A DNA stretch of 24,706 nucleotides from Gracilariopsis chorda (GCA_003194525.1 NBIV01000591.1:1-24706); one strand, 5' to 3'; numbered from the stretch's first letter, positions 1-7,970 are shown. Numbers and translations are program-made. The notes: generated from the sequence alone by a model not told the origin.

Positions 1-178
1 GAGAAGAATCTCAAACACTCAACAGCGAAAACGTCAGCGGAGACCGTGTAACCAAGTCTACTACGCTTGTCGAGACGCGTCTCGTACGCGATCACAGGCA
101 GAGTTCGGGTACTCAACGCCCGGAGTATACTCACAGGACGTACTGATACGAGCCTGGACACAAATAAACTTCTTAAGA

Positions 179-252
179 CGGGCGCACTGGCAGAGATACT
201 ATCCCCGCTACCCTAGAGGTCCAATCCTCTGTCCCTGGTAACTCTCTCCAGG
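179..252 (-). ncRNA. Conserved three-hairpin leader motif (F copy)
   Basis: This is the F copy of the leader motif also seen at 3478-3552, 7897-7970, 16840-16916 and 19611-19684. On the minus strand it shows the CCTGG/CCAGG stem, then an AGAGG/CCTCT-type stem, then the constant AGGGTAGCGG and AGTGCGCCCG segments. It has one-base deletions relative to the B copy. The structure is inferred by eye. Confidence 0.55.
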
Positions 253-416
253 TGAGATGCGGTTTCTGCAACCAATCCTGCTCTGCGCACTCAGAGCGAG
301 GGCTTTACAATCCGTACGAGACGTCCAAGGGAGGCTAGTAGCTGACGCGATAAGCTTTTAACCAATTAACCCCTTCTAGTCGCCTGCCGGAAAATAGCGT
401 GGTCCTTCCTTGTGCG

Positions 417-461
417 CTGAAGCAAAGAAGCAGGGATCGGAACAGGCGCAGGTCGGCTTAC
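417..461 (-). other. Possible 45-nt mini-intron in F leader
   Basis: The minus strand begins GTAAGCC and ends with a pyrimidine-rich tract followed by TTGCTTCAG. The same 45-nt interval with the same ends occurs at 3266-3310 and 17081-17125. It looks like a splice donor and acceptor, but it is very short for an intron and splicing is not shown. Confidence 0.25.
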
Positions 462-628
462 CAGAGAAGGTGTCTCTGAACGCTTTGCCTACTTTTCACC
501 ACTGCCACTCGACTTCCACAAGATTCGCTCGCTCGCAACGCAATGCGTACCTGCGCGAAAGAAGAACCAGTCTTCGTAGAATCCAAAGAGATATTAGTAG
601 AGCGCGACGTCTGCGAAAAGTCGACGCT

Positions 629-642
629 CTTGGCCCATAACC
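629..642 (-). other. tRNA-iMet primer-binding site of F
   Basis: On the minus strand this reads like GGTTATGGGCCCAG with one mismatch. It lies directly inside the CAACA end of the 643-1372 LTR. The canonical form is complementary to the anticodon arm of eukaryotic initiator tRNA-Met. The mismatch may reflect decay. Confidence 0.8.
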
Positions 643-1372
643 TGTTGAAATGCACGCGGGTTATGAAAACAAAAGGGGAAGAAACAACGGGAGGAAGAAG
701 AAACAAGAAAATAAAACAAGGAAGGTTGTCAGCCTTAGTCGACCAGTTTACTCGACAGCAGGTAAAGCCAATCTACATATACCCTACCGCACACACTTCA
801 CCGTCGTCGCAGCAAGCGACAGCGGTAATTGCACCATTACACTACACGTTATTCGTGTGTGCAGGTGTACACGAAAAGCGCGCACAATCTAGAGGGTCAC
901 AATTTCAAATAAATAAATCAATGCGGCAAATCCATTGCCAGTCCCTTGATCTGGAACCAGCTCTAAAAAATCAACAATTACCATCCTGGCACTCCAACCC
1001 CTCCGCGCAGCCCGCAAACGCACATTGTCCCAAATCACCCAATACAGCTCCCATTCGCATCTTCGGCATTGCAGCACAACCGTCTACTGCGCGCACACTT
1101 GGAGCAAACCACATTGCTCCACTTGTGCATATCCGCAATCCAGTACCATACACTCCATAACCCTTGTACGGTATACAATGCATATAGCATTTTGCAGTAG
1201 CCAATCACATTGCCATTTCACGTTGGGTTTGAGCAGAGGCGCACGTGCGCTTTTGGAGCGAGGGGCTCCAAAAGTGCCCATCGTCCCCTGAAGGTTTGGT
1301 TTTGGACCAAGCTGACACCTTCTGTGGGGTTGGCCAGGCACTCCACCACTTGTAGAGTTCAACACTTCAACA
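643..1372 (-). repeat. 5' LTR of element F (B-family LTR)
   Basis: This is a 730-bp LTR with TGTTG/CAACA ends, about as long as and very similar to the B LTR at 4614-5346. Its inner end on the left abuts the primer-binding site, so it is the 5' LTR of a minus-strand element. Its outer end at 1372 abuts the degenerate RNase H of E without a polypurine tract, which fits insertion of F into E better than E's own 3' LTR. The U3 palindrome is GCGCACGTGCGC rather than the GCGCATATGCGC of B. A weak TATA-like GGGTATATGTAG lies at 773-784 on the minus strand. Confidence 0.88.
1239..1250. promoter_or_regulatory. U3 palindrome GCGCACGTGCGC (F LTR)
   Basis: This is a perfect 12-bp palindrome centred on an E-box (CACGTG). 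The equivalent site in the other LTRs has CATATG. It lies in a block shared by all LTR families here, next to AACCCAACGTGAAA and an inverted CCAAT (ATTGG) motif. A role as a transcription-factor site is inferred. Confidence 0.5.
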
Positions 1373-2367
1373 ATAGTAGGACTAAGTGGCTTAGTCAGTA
1401 TGTGAGAATCATTGTCCTCACTTGCCACATATTCCACGCTTATCACCTTGCTTTCGACCAAGTCCCAGATAAAGTGTATCTTCACGTCAATGTGTTTGGC
1501 ACGTCCAGAGAGGCAACGCTCACTAATGGCCACTCAATTGCACATTGATTATCTGAGCGTAGTGGAGTACTGTCATTAAGCGGTATCCCAGATTCCTCAA
1601 GTACTCGAGATATCCACATTAGCTCTTGACTTGCCATCACTAATGCGTAATACTCAGACTCGGCTGTAGACAATGCCACCGACGCCTGCTTACGGGCACC
1701 GTAGAAACAAACACATGACCCAAGTTTGATCATAAAGCCAGACAAAGACTTGCGACCCGTGGTGTCGCCTGCGTAATCAGAGTCCACATAACCATTCAGC
1801 AGCAGGTTCCCAGGGTGATAAAAAAGTCCATGGTGACTAGTGGCACGTAAATACCTTAGCACGCGCTTCACCGCTCGATGACAATACCGAGTTGGTGCTT
1901 TCTGAAAGCGTGCTAGGATAAGTACAGGTGCCAATATGTCCAAACGCGTGCGTAATGCCTGGTACAGCAGAGACCCGATCATCTGCTGATACAACTGGAC
2001 TTCAAATTGGGACTTGTCCTCCTCCGCATCAAGCGAGGAAAAGAACGATTCCACCATTGGGCTTCGAGCAGGCTTGTAATATTCCAGTCCCAACCGACGT
2101 AACATTCCACTGACATACAACGGCTGTGCTAGTTTCACACCTAACAAATGGCCATTGAAGTCCATGTTCCAGCTGAATTCAACACCAAGATACATTCTGA
2201 CGCGAGTCTCAACACGTAGGTCATACAGTGACTTGAGCTCCTCCTCTATGTGGGAACGTTGTTCAGCAGCTGGCGTAAATATGAAAGGTCATCTATGTTG
2301 ATGTTAGCACATAGTCGAGTGCCTGGTAGTCCTGGGACATCGTAAAGCAACACTTGGAACCAAAGTT
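1373..2367 (-). pseudogene. Element E: RT/RNase H remnant of a copia element
   Basis: This minus-strand fragment encodes the C-terminal part of a copia Pol. From about 2287 down it matches the palm/thumb connection (YLGVEF, LLGVKL, QLYQQMIGSLLY, LRTRLDILAPVL), followed by RNase H with VDSDYAGD, STAESEYYAL and SDNQCAI. A one-base loss near 1530 shifts frame; the next frame continues with GRAKHIDVK and ends at LTKPL, right beside the F LTR. Upstream of about 2290 the frame changes again near an I-D-D-L that may be the remains of YVDD. I recognise nothing certain in 2297-2367. The protein differs clearly from B. It is non-functional and probably the oldest element here. Confidence 0.88.
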
Positions 2368-2408
2368 TGATATAACGGAGGGCTTTTCTGGGGACTTGCT
2401 CTACAAAA

Positions 2409-2420
2409 GCGCATATGCGT
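2409..2420. promoter_or_regulatory. U3 palindrome (D LTR, one mismatch)
   Basis: GCGCATATGCGT is the D version of the 12-bp palindrome, imperfect at the outermost pair only. It sits in the same order relative to the AACGTGAAA and ATTGG motifs as in the other LTRs. Confidence 0.45.
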
Positions 2421-2981
2421 GTGTTCTCAAACCCAACGTGAAACGGGCATATGATTGGCTACTGCAAATACTCATATGCAACGTATTGGTTACAAGTGTT
2501 ATGCATTCTATGGGTCCTGGGCACGGAACTGGCTACTTGGCATAAGGTGAATGGGCATGGTACTGAAGAATATGTGTGGCTACATGTGGTTTACAGGTAT
2601 ATGGATGTGTGTCATGTCTGCGCTTGTGCAAGTAAGCACGTGCCATGCACGCAACACACCTAGGGTATGTACATGGATGCGGTGGCATGTGTATTTGTGC
2701 TTTGTCATTGTCATGATGATGCGAGGAAGGGTGTATACAGTGCTGGAGCATGCTGGCACATTGTTGGCATGTCCGTTTCACTTATTGTGCGTTGTTGGCT
2801 GCTTGGTTCACTTGGTGTGCGTGGTTGCAATGTGTTGTAATGTTGTTATGCCTGGTTGTACTAAGCTGTAATCAGTTTGTGGAACCCTTATTGTGTTATG
2901 TTTGATTATGATTGGTAGTATTGGGTGTCCCCACTTAGTGCTGTAGGGTTTTCTTGTAGTGGAAGTGCGAAGTAGATGTGC

Positions 2982-2989
2982 TATATAAG
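2982..2989 (+). promoter_or_regulatory. TATA box of D LTR
   Basis: TATATAAG lies 119 bases before the LTR end. It matches the position and sequence of the TATA box in the A and C LTRs and should place the U3/R boundary shortly downstream. Confidence 0.65.
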
Positions 2990-3108
2990 ACTCTGAAGTC
3001 GCAGTACCAAGTAAACTCGGCCCCAAGGCTGGCAACCTTCACTCTTTATTTTCTTTCTTTCTTTCCTTTTTCATTTCCGCCGAAGCCCAACTATCGTTTA
3101 CATCATCA

Positions 3109-3122
3109 GGTTATGGGCCCAG
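3109..3122 (+). other. tRNA-iMet primer-binding site of D
   Basis: GGTTATGGGCCCAG directly follows the LTR end. Its complement is the anticodon stem-loop of eukaryotic initiator tRNA-Met (GGGCCCAUAACC), not the tRNA 3' CCA end. This is the arrangement known for Drosophila copia, where a 39-nt half-tRNA primes reverse transcription. Confidence 0.88.
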
Positions 3123-3265
3123 AGCGTCGATATTTTGCAGACGTCGCGCTCTTTTGACTTTCTTTCGTTCGATTCATCGTCTTGCGCAGATCATCTTTGC
3201 GAGTCTTGTGGAAGTACTTGGTGCTGTGGTGAAAGTAGGCAAAGCGTTCAGAGACACCTTCTCTG

Positions 3266-3310
3266 GTAAGCCGACCTGTGCCTGTTCCGATCCCGGCTCC
3301 ATTGCTTCAG
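3266..3310 (+). other. Possible 45-nt mini-intron in D leader
   Basis: The segment starts GTAAGCC and ends TTGCTTCAG. Length and both ends are conserved with 417-461 and 17081-17125, while the middle differs. It could be a splice pair or part of an RNA structure. Confidence 0.25.
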
Positions 3311-3477
3311 CGCACAAGAAAGACCGCGCTATTTTCCTGCAAGTGTCTAGCAGGGGTTAACTGGTGAACGCTTATCGCGACAGCTACTAACCTCCCTGGG
3401 ACGACACGTACGGATTGTAAAGCCCCTCGTTCTGAAGTGCGCAGAACAGGGTAGGTCAAGAAGAATTTCGTACCTCA

Positions 3478-3552
3478 CCTGGAGAGAGTTACCGGGGTCC
3501 AGGGGTTCAACCCTTAGGGTAGCGGAGGTATTTTCTCCCGTCAGTGCGCCCG
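3478..3552 (+). ncRNA. Conserved three-hairpin leader motif (D copy)
   Basis: Stem 1 is CCTGG/CCGGG. Stem 2 is AGGGG-TTCAA-CCCTT, using one G-U pair. The constant AGGGTAGCGG follows, then stem 3 (GGAG/CTCC), and the motif ends with CAGTGCGCCCG. Compared with B, stem 2 changes a pair from A-U to G-C while staying paired, which suggests the RNA fold is what is conserved. Confidence 0.55.
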
Positions 3553-3897
3553 CCTTTACGAATTTATTACATTTCCGAGTTTGCTTCAAAGCTACTGGTG
3601 ACTATACTCCGGGCGTAGAGGACCCGACCTCCGCCTGTGATTCGCGTACCAGACGCGTCTGGACGAGCGTTGAGAATTGGTTACACGGTCTCCGCTGGCG
3701 CCCTCGCTGTTGAGTATTGAGATACTCCGCTCCAGTTCCCTCCTCATAGTGTGACATCAGCTGCAAGTCAATAGCTGTATCGCGATCAGGCATTCATATT
3801 AGCTTCTGGTCAACTTTCTAAGCATCGAGTCCCTCACTCTGCTTCGTTTTCATTTCATTTGGTTTCATTTTTTGGTGGTTGATCTCCTTCCGGAACA

Positions 3898-4613
3898 ATG
3901 TCTGACTCCGAAGTTGAGTCCGAAACCACCTCTGGTGTGAAGATCCCACGCTTCCATGGTAAGCGAGGTGAAGATTACACCCTGTGGCGACACCGTCTAC
4001 GTGCCGCGTGTCGAATTAAAGGTGTCTGGAATGTGGTTATGTCCAGTTCGGAGGAGTCATCTAGTGCCACAATGACACAAGCGTCTATTTCTAGTGCGAC
4101 CCAGACACCCTCCCGTATACTTGCAAAGCACGAAAAGGCATGTGCAATCATCATTTGTGCACTTGGTGATGCCCCACTGCGTGTAGTCATGGATGTGGAT
4201 GATGACCCTGGTCACATGCTTCAACTACTTGATGCGAGATATGCCTCAAACAGGACTGTGTCTCGTATAGCTGTGCAGACTCAGCTGTTCAGAATGTCAT
4301 ACAAAGGCCAAAACATGTCTGAGTATGTGGACCAGTTTGCCTGCCTGTTCTCGCAGCTGGACCGCATGGGCAAGGATGCGGCTATACCTGAGTCTAACAA
4401 GGAACCTATGCTTCTGGCCTCTATTGACCCCAACTGCTCTTTGGAGTCAACTGCAGCAGCACTTAGGACCAAGGAGATCTCCGAACTGACATGGGACTAT
4501 GTGGCGACAACCCTGATTGATGAATATAATGGTCGTCAAATGGGTTCAGGTAGTTCCAGTAGAGGTCGTAATCGCAAAAAGAACAGGTACAAGGGTGGTG
4601 CCCGAATAAGTGG
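3898..4613 (+). pseudogene. Element D: Gag N-terminal fragment, cut by element B
   Basis: About 238 codons of copia-type Gag (UBN2/Retrotran_gag_2-like) start at MSDSEVES. Recognisable parts are IPRFHGKRG, LWRHRLRAA, ALGDAPLRVVMDVDDDP, RMSYKGQNMSEYVDQ and SELTWDYVATTLIDEYN, ending in a basic Ser/Arg/Lys stretch. It is clearly homologous to the N-terminus of B (minus strand from 16518), and that match supports the start codon. The gene stops before its zinc knuckle because the B LTR begins at 4614. An open frame runs on into the LTR to 4923, but those residues are LTR-derived. The rest of D should lie beyond the far end of B, outside the window. Confidence 0.9.
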
Positions 4614-5346
4614 TGTTGCAACGCACGCGGGTTATGAAAACAAAAGGGAAGAAACAACGGGAGGAAGAAGAAACAAGAAAATAAAACAAGGAAGGTTGTC
4701 AGCCTTAGTCGACCAGTTTACTCGACAGCAGGCAAAGCCAATCTACATATACCCTACCGCACACACTTCACCGTCGTCGCAGCAAGCGACGGCGGTGGTT
4801 GCACCATTACACTACACGTTATTCGTGTGTGCAGGTGTACACGAAAAGCGCACACAATCTAGAGGGTCACAATTTCAAATAACTAAATCAATCAATGCGG
4901 TAAATCCATTGCCAGTCCCTTGATCTGGAACCAGCTCTAAAAAATCAACAATTTCCATCCTGGCACTCCAACCCCTCCGCGCAGCCCGCAAACGCACATT
5001 GTCCCAAATCACCCAATACAGCTCCCATTCGCATCTTCGGCATTGCAGCACAACCGTCTACTGCGCGCACACTTGGACCAACCACATTGCTCCACTTGTC
5101 CATATACGCAATCCAGTACCATACACTCCATAACACTTGTACGGTATACAATGCATATAGCATTTTGCAGTAGCCAACCACATTGCCGTTTCACGTTGGG
5201 TTTGAGCAGAGGCGCATATGCGCTTTTGGAGCGAGGGGCTCCAAAAGTGCCCATCGTCCCCTGAAGGTTTGGTTTTGGACCAAGCTGACACCTTCTGTGG
5301 GGGTTGGCCAGGCACTCGACCACTTGTAGAGTTCAACACTTCAACA
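4614..5346 (-). repeat. 3' LTR of element B
   Basis: This 733-bp LTR has TGTTG/CAACA ends. On the minus strand it follows the purine run CTCGAGGAGGAG. The stop codon of B pol lies in its first bases. It carries the GCGCATATGCGC palindrome, the AACCCAACGTGAAA block and a weak TATA-like GGGTATATGTAG at 4743-4754 (minus strand). It has a perfect TGTTGAAG/TGTTGAAC tandem at its 5' end. Confidence 0.92.
5212..5223. promoter_or_regulatory. U3 palindrome GCGCATATGCGC (B 3' LTR)
   Basis: This is a perfect 12-bp palindrome in the shared U3 block of the B LTR. F carries GCGCACGTGCGC at the same place, so two symmetric changes kept the dyad. Confidence 0.5.
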
Positions 5347-5355
5347 CTCCTCCTC
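5347..5355 (-). other. Polypurine tract of B
   Basis: GAGGAGGAG on the minus strand immediately precedes the TGTTGAAG start of the 3' LTR. It is the expected plus-strand primer site and is still inside the coding frame. Confidence 0.7.
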
Positions 5356-6096
5356 GAGTTCCTGTCCAGGACCAAGCCGTTTGAGAATTGCATTAACACT
5401 CATACGTCCCAATGGCTTGGTGAGTAAATCGGCATCATTCAGCTCACTTGGGACGTATTGAACACTAATCACATTGTCTCTTATGAGATCTCGGATAAAG
5501 TGAACCTTTACATCAATGTGCTTAGCACGACTAGAAGGACACCTTTCACCACCAGCCCACTCCAATGCGCACTGGTTGTCAGAGTGTAGAGGAACCAAGG
5601 GTTTCATGTCGAAGCCGCATTCCCGTAGCACACGAGCAACCCATACCACTTCCTGTGCAGCCAAAGTCAGAGCATAGTACTCCGCCTCGCCAGTGGATAG
5701 CGCATCTGACGCTTGTTTTCTACCACCATACCAGCAGGTTGCTGACCCAAGTTTAACGATATACCCGGACATCGACTTCCGACTCGTAGTATCTCCAGCG
5801 TAGTCAGAGTCCACAAAACCATGCAGATCTAGCGATCCAGGCCTGTAGCATAGCCCATGCTGTCGCGTTCCACAAAGGTACCTGAGCACACGCTTCACTG
5901 CTTTGTGACACCAAGCGGTAGGAGCACTCTGAAAACGAGCCAGGATGAGAACTGGTGCAAGTATATCCAACCTAGTACGTAGTGCCAAGTACAGCAGAGA
6001 CCCGATCATCTGCTGGTACAACTGCACATCCATTGGTGATTTGTCCTCCTCCATTGCTAGAGATGTGAAGAAGCACTCCACCATAGGGCTAGGTAC

Positions 6097-6101
6097 TGGC
6101 T
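6097..6101. repeat. Target-site duplication TGGCT, left of A
   Basis: TGGCT abuts the TG start of the left A LTR. The identical 5 bases follow the right LTR at 12925-12929. Five bases is the normal copia duplication length. Confidence 0.95.
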
Positions 6102-6183
6102 TGTTGGCAGTAGTACCTGTGCTGTCACTGAAAACCAAATGTTCCGGGGAGCATGGGCTGTTTTAGAGGGTACCTCTGCAAAA

Positions 6184-6195
6184 GCGCATATGCGC
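6184..6195. promoter_or_regulatory. U3 palindrome GCGCATATGCGC (A 5' LTR)
   Basis: This perfect 12-bp palindrome is identical in all four A/C LTRs and is shared with the B LTR. Confidence 0.5.
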
Positions 6196-6523
6196 GTGTG
6201 CGCGAACCCAACATGAAATTGGCTTCTGATTGGCTACCGCAAATGTACATATGCAACGTGGTGCGTACAAGTGGTATGGCATAACTGGATCGGTTGGACA
6301 CACCCACGTGTCCAGCTACTACAGTGGTCACAGTGTACGTTGTGTGCAGGGGATACTGATGAAGTGGTTGACACCTGGTACAAGTGGTACAGCAGTGGTT
6401 GGTACAATGGTAAGGTGCGCATGCACTGTCAACAGGTTTACACATGCACGGGTATATTGATGACGTGGGTGTTGTGTGCATTGCCACATGATGACATGGC
6501 ACTAACACCACAGGTTAAGTGCC

Positions 6524-6559
6524 GACTTACCGTGACGTGTTGACTTACCGTGATGTGTT
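6524..6559 (+). repeat. 18-bp tandem duplication in A-family U3
   Basis: Two adjacent 18-base units, GACTTACCGTGAYGTGTT, differ only at Y. The same pair is present at 12568-12603, 18235-18270 and 24295-24330. The units contain TGACGTG, resembling a CRE/bZIP half-site; a regulatory role is inferred. Confidence 0.6.
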
Positions 6560-6786
6560 GGCATGTGCTGGCGTGTGTTGGAGTCGTGAATTTGTGCCTT
6601 GTCATGGTCATGTGTATGCACGTAACTATTACAGAACGTTGGTGCGTTGGTGTGCGTTGGTGTAATGAGGTTGTGCTGAGCTGGCTATGTCATGTTAGAT
6701 GATGATTGGTAGTATTGAGTGTCCCAGCTTAGTGGTTGAGGTTTTACTTGTAGTTGGTGTTCCCGCGCAATTCGAGTTTAGAGTGG

Positions 6787-6794
6787 TATATAAG
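6787..6794 (+). promoter_or_regulatory. TATA box of A 5' LTR
   Basis: TATATAAG lies 87 bases before the LTR end and is conserved in all A, C and D LTRs. It is the best candidate core promoter for the element transcript. Confidence 0.7.
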
Positions 6795-6880
6795 ATGTGC
6801 CTGAAGGACCTCCAAGTAAATCCAAGCTAGAGCTGGCGAACGTCCCTTCCATCCCCTCAACTTCCTTTCAACTTTCAACA

Positions 6881-6894
6881 GGTTATGGGCCCAG
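6881..6894 (+). other. tRNA-iMet primer-binding site of A
   Basis: GGTTATGGGCCCAG directly follows the LTR. It is complementary to the anticodon arm of initiator tRNA-Met, starting at about nucleotide 39, which implies priming from a cleaved tRNA half. Confidence 0.9.
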
Positions 6895-7896
6895 ACCCGC
6901 TGACCGCTGCCGCTGTCCCTTTCCCTATCGTCCGTCTCTCGCCGCTCTCCCTCACCGCCGTTCATCCGTTTCGCTGTTGTTGCCTCTTTCGTCGTTGCGT
7001 CGGGTGTCTTGATCCCATTGTTGGTCGGTGTTGGTCATTCTCCTTTGGTTTGCGTTCCTCCCTGAGGGCGTTGTGGTGGTAGTGGTTCGACGTTTACTTC
7101 CTATCGTTGTTGAGTTGGGCCTCCGTTGTTGCCCGTGTTGTCGATCGCTATCTACTTTGTGTGTGACACTCCCTCTATCTTGTGTTTTGGGATCCCCGAG
7201 TCGTTTATCGGGTCGTATCCGTGAGGTCGAGTCGGTCTAGTTTCGAAGTCTGGGCTCCGTGATCGTGTGCTCAGCAGTTGTTTGTTTTTCGTGTTTCTTA
7301 ATCATCATCTGGTGTCCAGTGCGACGAGCGGTTGATCCGGGTTACTTTGGGTGATTCCAGGTATCCGGGGACGTGAGCCTGGCGGCTTGAACCAAAGCGG
7401 GTGTACTGTCGAGCGGCTTCCCACCGGTCCATTTGGACAGATAACGGTGACGGTCGTTAAGACCTGGTAAGGTCAGCGGGTGCATCTGTGGACGGGGTGC
7501 CGTGGCGTACTGCGCTGGTGCGGGTGATTGAATTATTTGTTTTGATCCTGACTGCGTGTCGGGATTCTTGGGCTGTTGCGAAGGTATTCCATAACGAGCT
7601 TTTGATCCGTGCATCTGACCCTTGGGCGTTTGTGCGGGGAGGCGACGTGGCGTAGGCTGACCTCCTTCTTAGGATCAGGCCGCGTGTGACCTTAAGTGGT
7701 TGCGCGTTAGCAGCGTACTTTGGTTGCCATAGTAGCTTCAGTTGCGAGGTCGCGCAAGTTCTTGCAAGAGGCGAGAGAGGGTTATAATTGGTGAAGGCAT
7801 ATCTTGGGTCATTAACCATCCTCTGGAAGCCTAGTAGAGAGCGACGCATCTTCTCCTTAGACGTAGGAGAGGGAAGGCAGAAGAAGACGTCTTGTA

Positions 7897-7970
7897 CCCG
7901 GAGCATCTCCGGGGGCCAGGGGTCCGACACCCTAGGGTAGCGGAGGTAGTTTCTCCCGTCAGTGCGCCCG
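7897..7970 (+). ncRNA. Conserved three-hairpin leader motif (A copy)
   Basis: Stem 1 is CCCGGAG-CAT-CTCCGGG (7 bp). Stem 2 is AGGG/CCCT at 7918-7933. The constant TAGGGTAGCGGAGG follows, then stem 3 (GGAG 7942-7945 with CTCC 7953-7956), and the motif closes with GTCAGTGCGCCCG. It lies 130 bases before the gag start. The surrounding A leader is unrelated to the B/D leader, which makes this island stand out. Confidence 0.6.

Larger units (their letters stand above)
1..642 (-). mobile_element. Element F: 5' leader of a B-family copia element
   Basis: This is the untranslated leader of a minus-strand copia element whose body lies off the left edge. It aligns nearly base for base with 16661-17305, the leader of element B, with scattered substitutions and one-base indels. 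It contains the primer-binding site at its inner LTR boundary, the conserved three-hairpin motif at 179-252 and the GTAAG...CAG segment at 417-461. The gag start, expected about 140 bases further left by comparison with B, is outside the window. Open frames in this stretch are not shared in a coding manner with the other leaders, so I call no gene. Confidence 0.85.
2368..3108 (+). repeat. 5' LTR of element D
   Basis: This LTR of about 741 bp has likely TGAT...ATCA ends. The right end is fixed by the primer-binding site at 3109; the left end is inferred from terminal symmetry and could be off by some bases. It shares blocks with the A/C LTRs: the palindrome with AACCCAACGTGAAA and GATTGGCTACTGC in U3, then TGATTGGTAGTATTG, GTGTCCC, TTTTCTTGTAGT and a TATA box near the 3' end. 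The middle is diverged. The partner LTR lies beyond the window, so no target duplication can be checked. Confidence 0.75.
3123..3897 (+). mobile_element. Element D: 5' leader (untranslated)
   Basis: This 775-base leader between primer site and gag has no credible gene. It is clearly homologous to the B and F leaders: the AGCGTCGA start, TTTTGCAGACGTCGCGCTCT, the stretch through GTAAGCCGACCTG, and the three-hairpin motif all line up. It is not similar to the A/C leader apart from the hairpin motif. D therefore has a B-like leader behind an A-like LTR. Confidence 0.8.
5341..6101 (-). pseudogene. Element B Pol C-terminus: RT connection and RNase H
   Basis: This is the continuation of the B gag-pol frame after element A, about 251 residues. 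It starts at PSPMVECFF, goes through QLYQQMIGSLLY, LRTRLDILAPVL and KAVKRVLRYL, then copia RNase H with VDSDYAGD, STGEAEYYAL, HSDNQCAL, RAKHIDVKVHF and DLLTKPL. All the expected acidic RNase H residues appear present. The frame is open to a stop at the very start of the 3' LTR, so the end of pol overlaps the polypurine tract. It is separated from its upstream part by 6.8 kb of element A and cannot be expressed as a unit. Confidence 0.93.
6102..6880 (+). repeat. 5' LTR of element A
   Basis: This 779-bp LTR has a U3 palindrome at 6184-6195, an inverted CCAAT just downstream, an 18-bp tandem duplication at 6524-6559 and a TATA box at 6787-6794. It carries several changes not shared by the other three family copies, for example AACATGAAA in place of AACGTGAAA. 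An antisense frame spans much of it but is not a gene. Confidence 0.96.

Noticed and set aside
543..1160. A 205-codon frame across the F leader and LTR
   Set aside because: It crosses the primer site and LTR boundary of a minus-strand element and has no protein similarity that I recognise; the same LTR frame recurs in B only because the DNA is repeated.
2368..3108. Non-coding stretch 2368-3108 as a host promoter or gene desert
   Set aside because: The primer site directly after it and the blocks shared with the A/C LTRs show it is an LTR.
3501..3515. tRNA T-arm-like hairpin (GGGGTTCAACCC) suggesting a tRNA gene
   Set aside because: No acceptor stem or anticodon arm fits around it, and the B and A versions depart from tRNA consensus; better explained as stem 2 of the leader motif.
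3898..4923. A 341-codon open frame joining D gag to LTR sequence
   Set aside because: The last hundred or so codons are the B LTR read in a chance frame; not a real fusion gene.
6125..6511. Antisense frame of about 128 codons in all A/C LTR copies (also 12169-12555, 17567-18223, 23845-24273)
   Set aside because: The copies are near-identical DNA, so an open frame persists without selection; no domain, and composition follows the LTR repeat sequence. In C it runs out into the B LTR.
7457..7930. Antisense 157-codon frame in the A leader
   Set aside because: The near-identical C leader breaks it with single-base losses; no recognisable domain.
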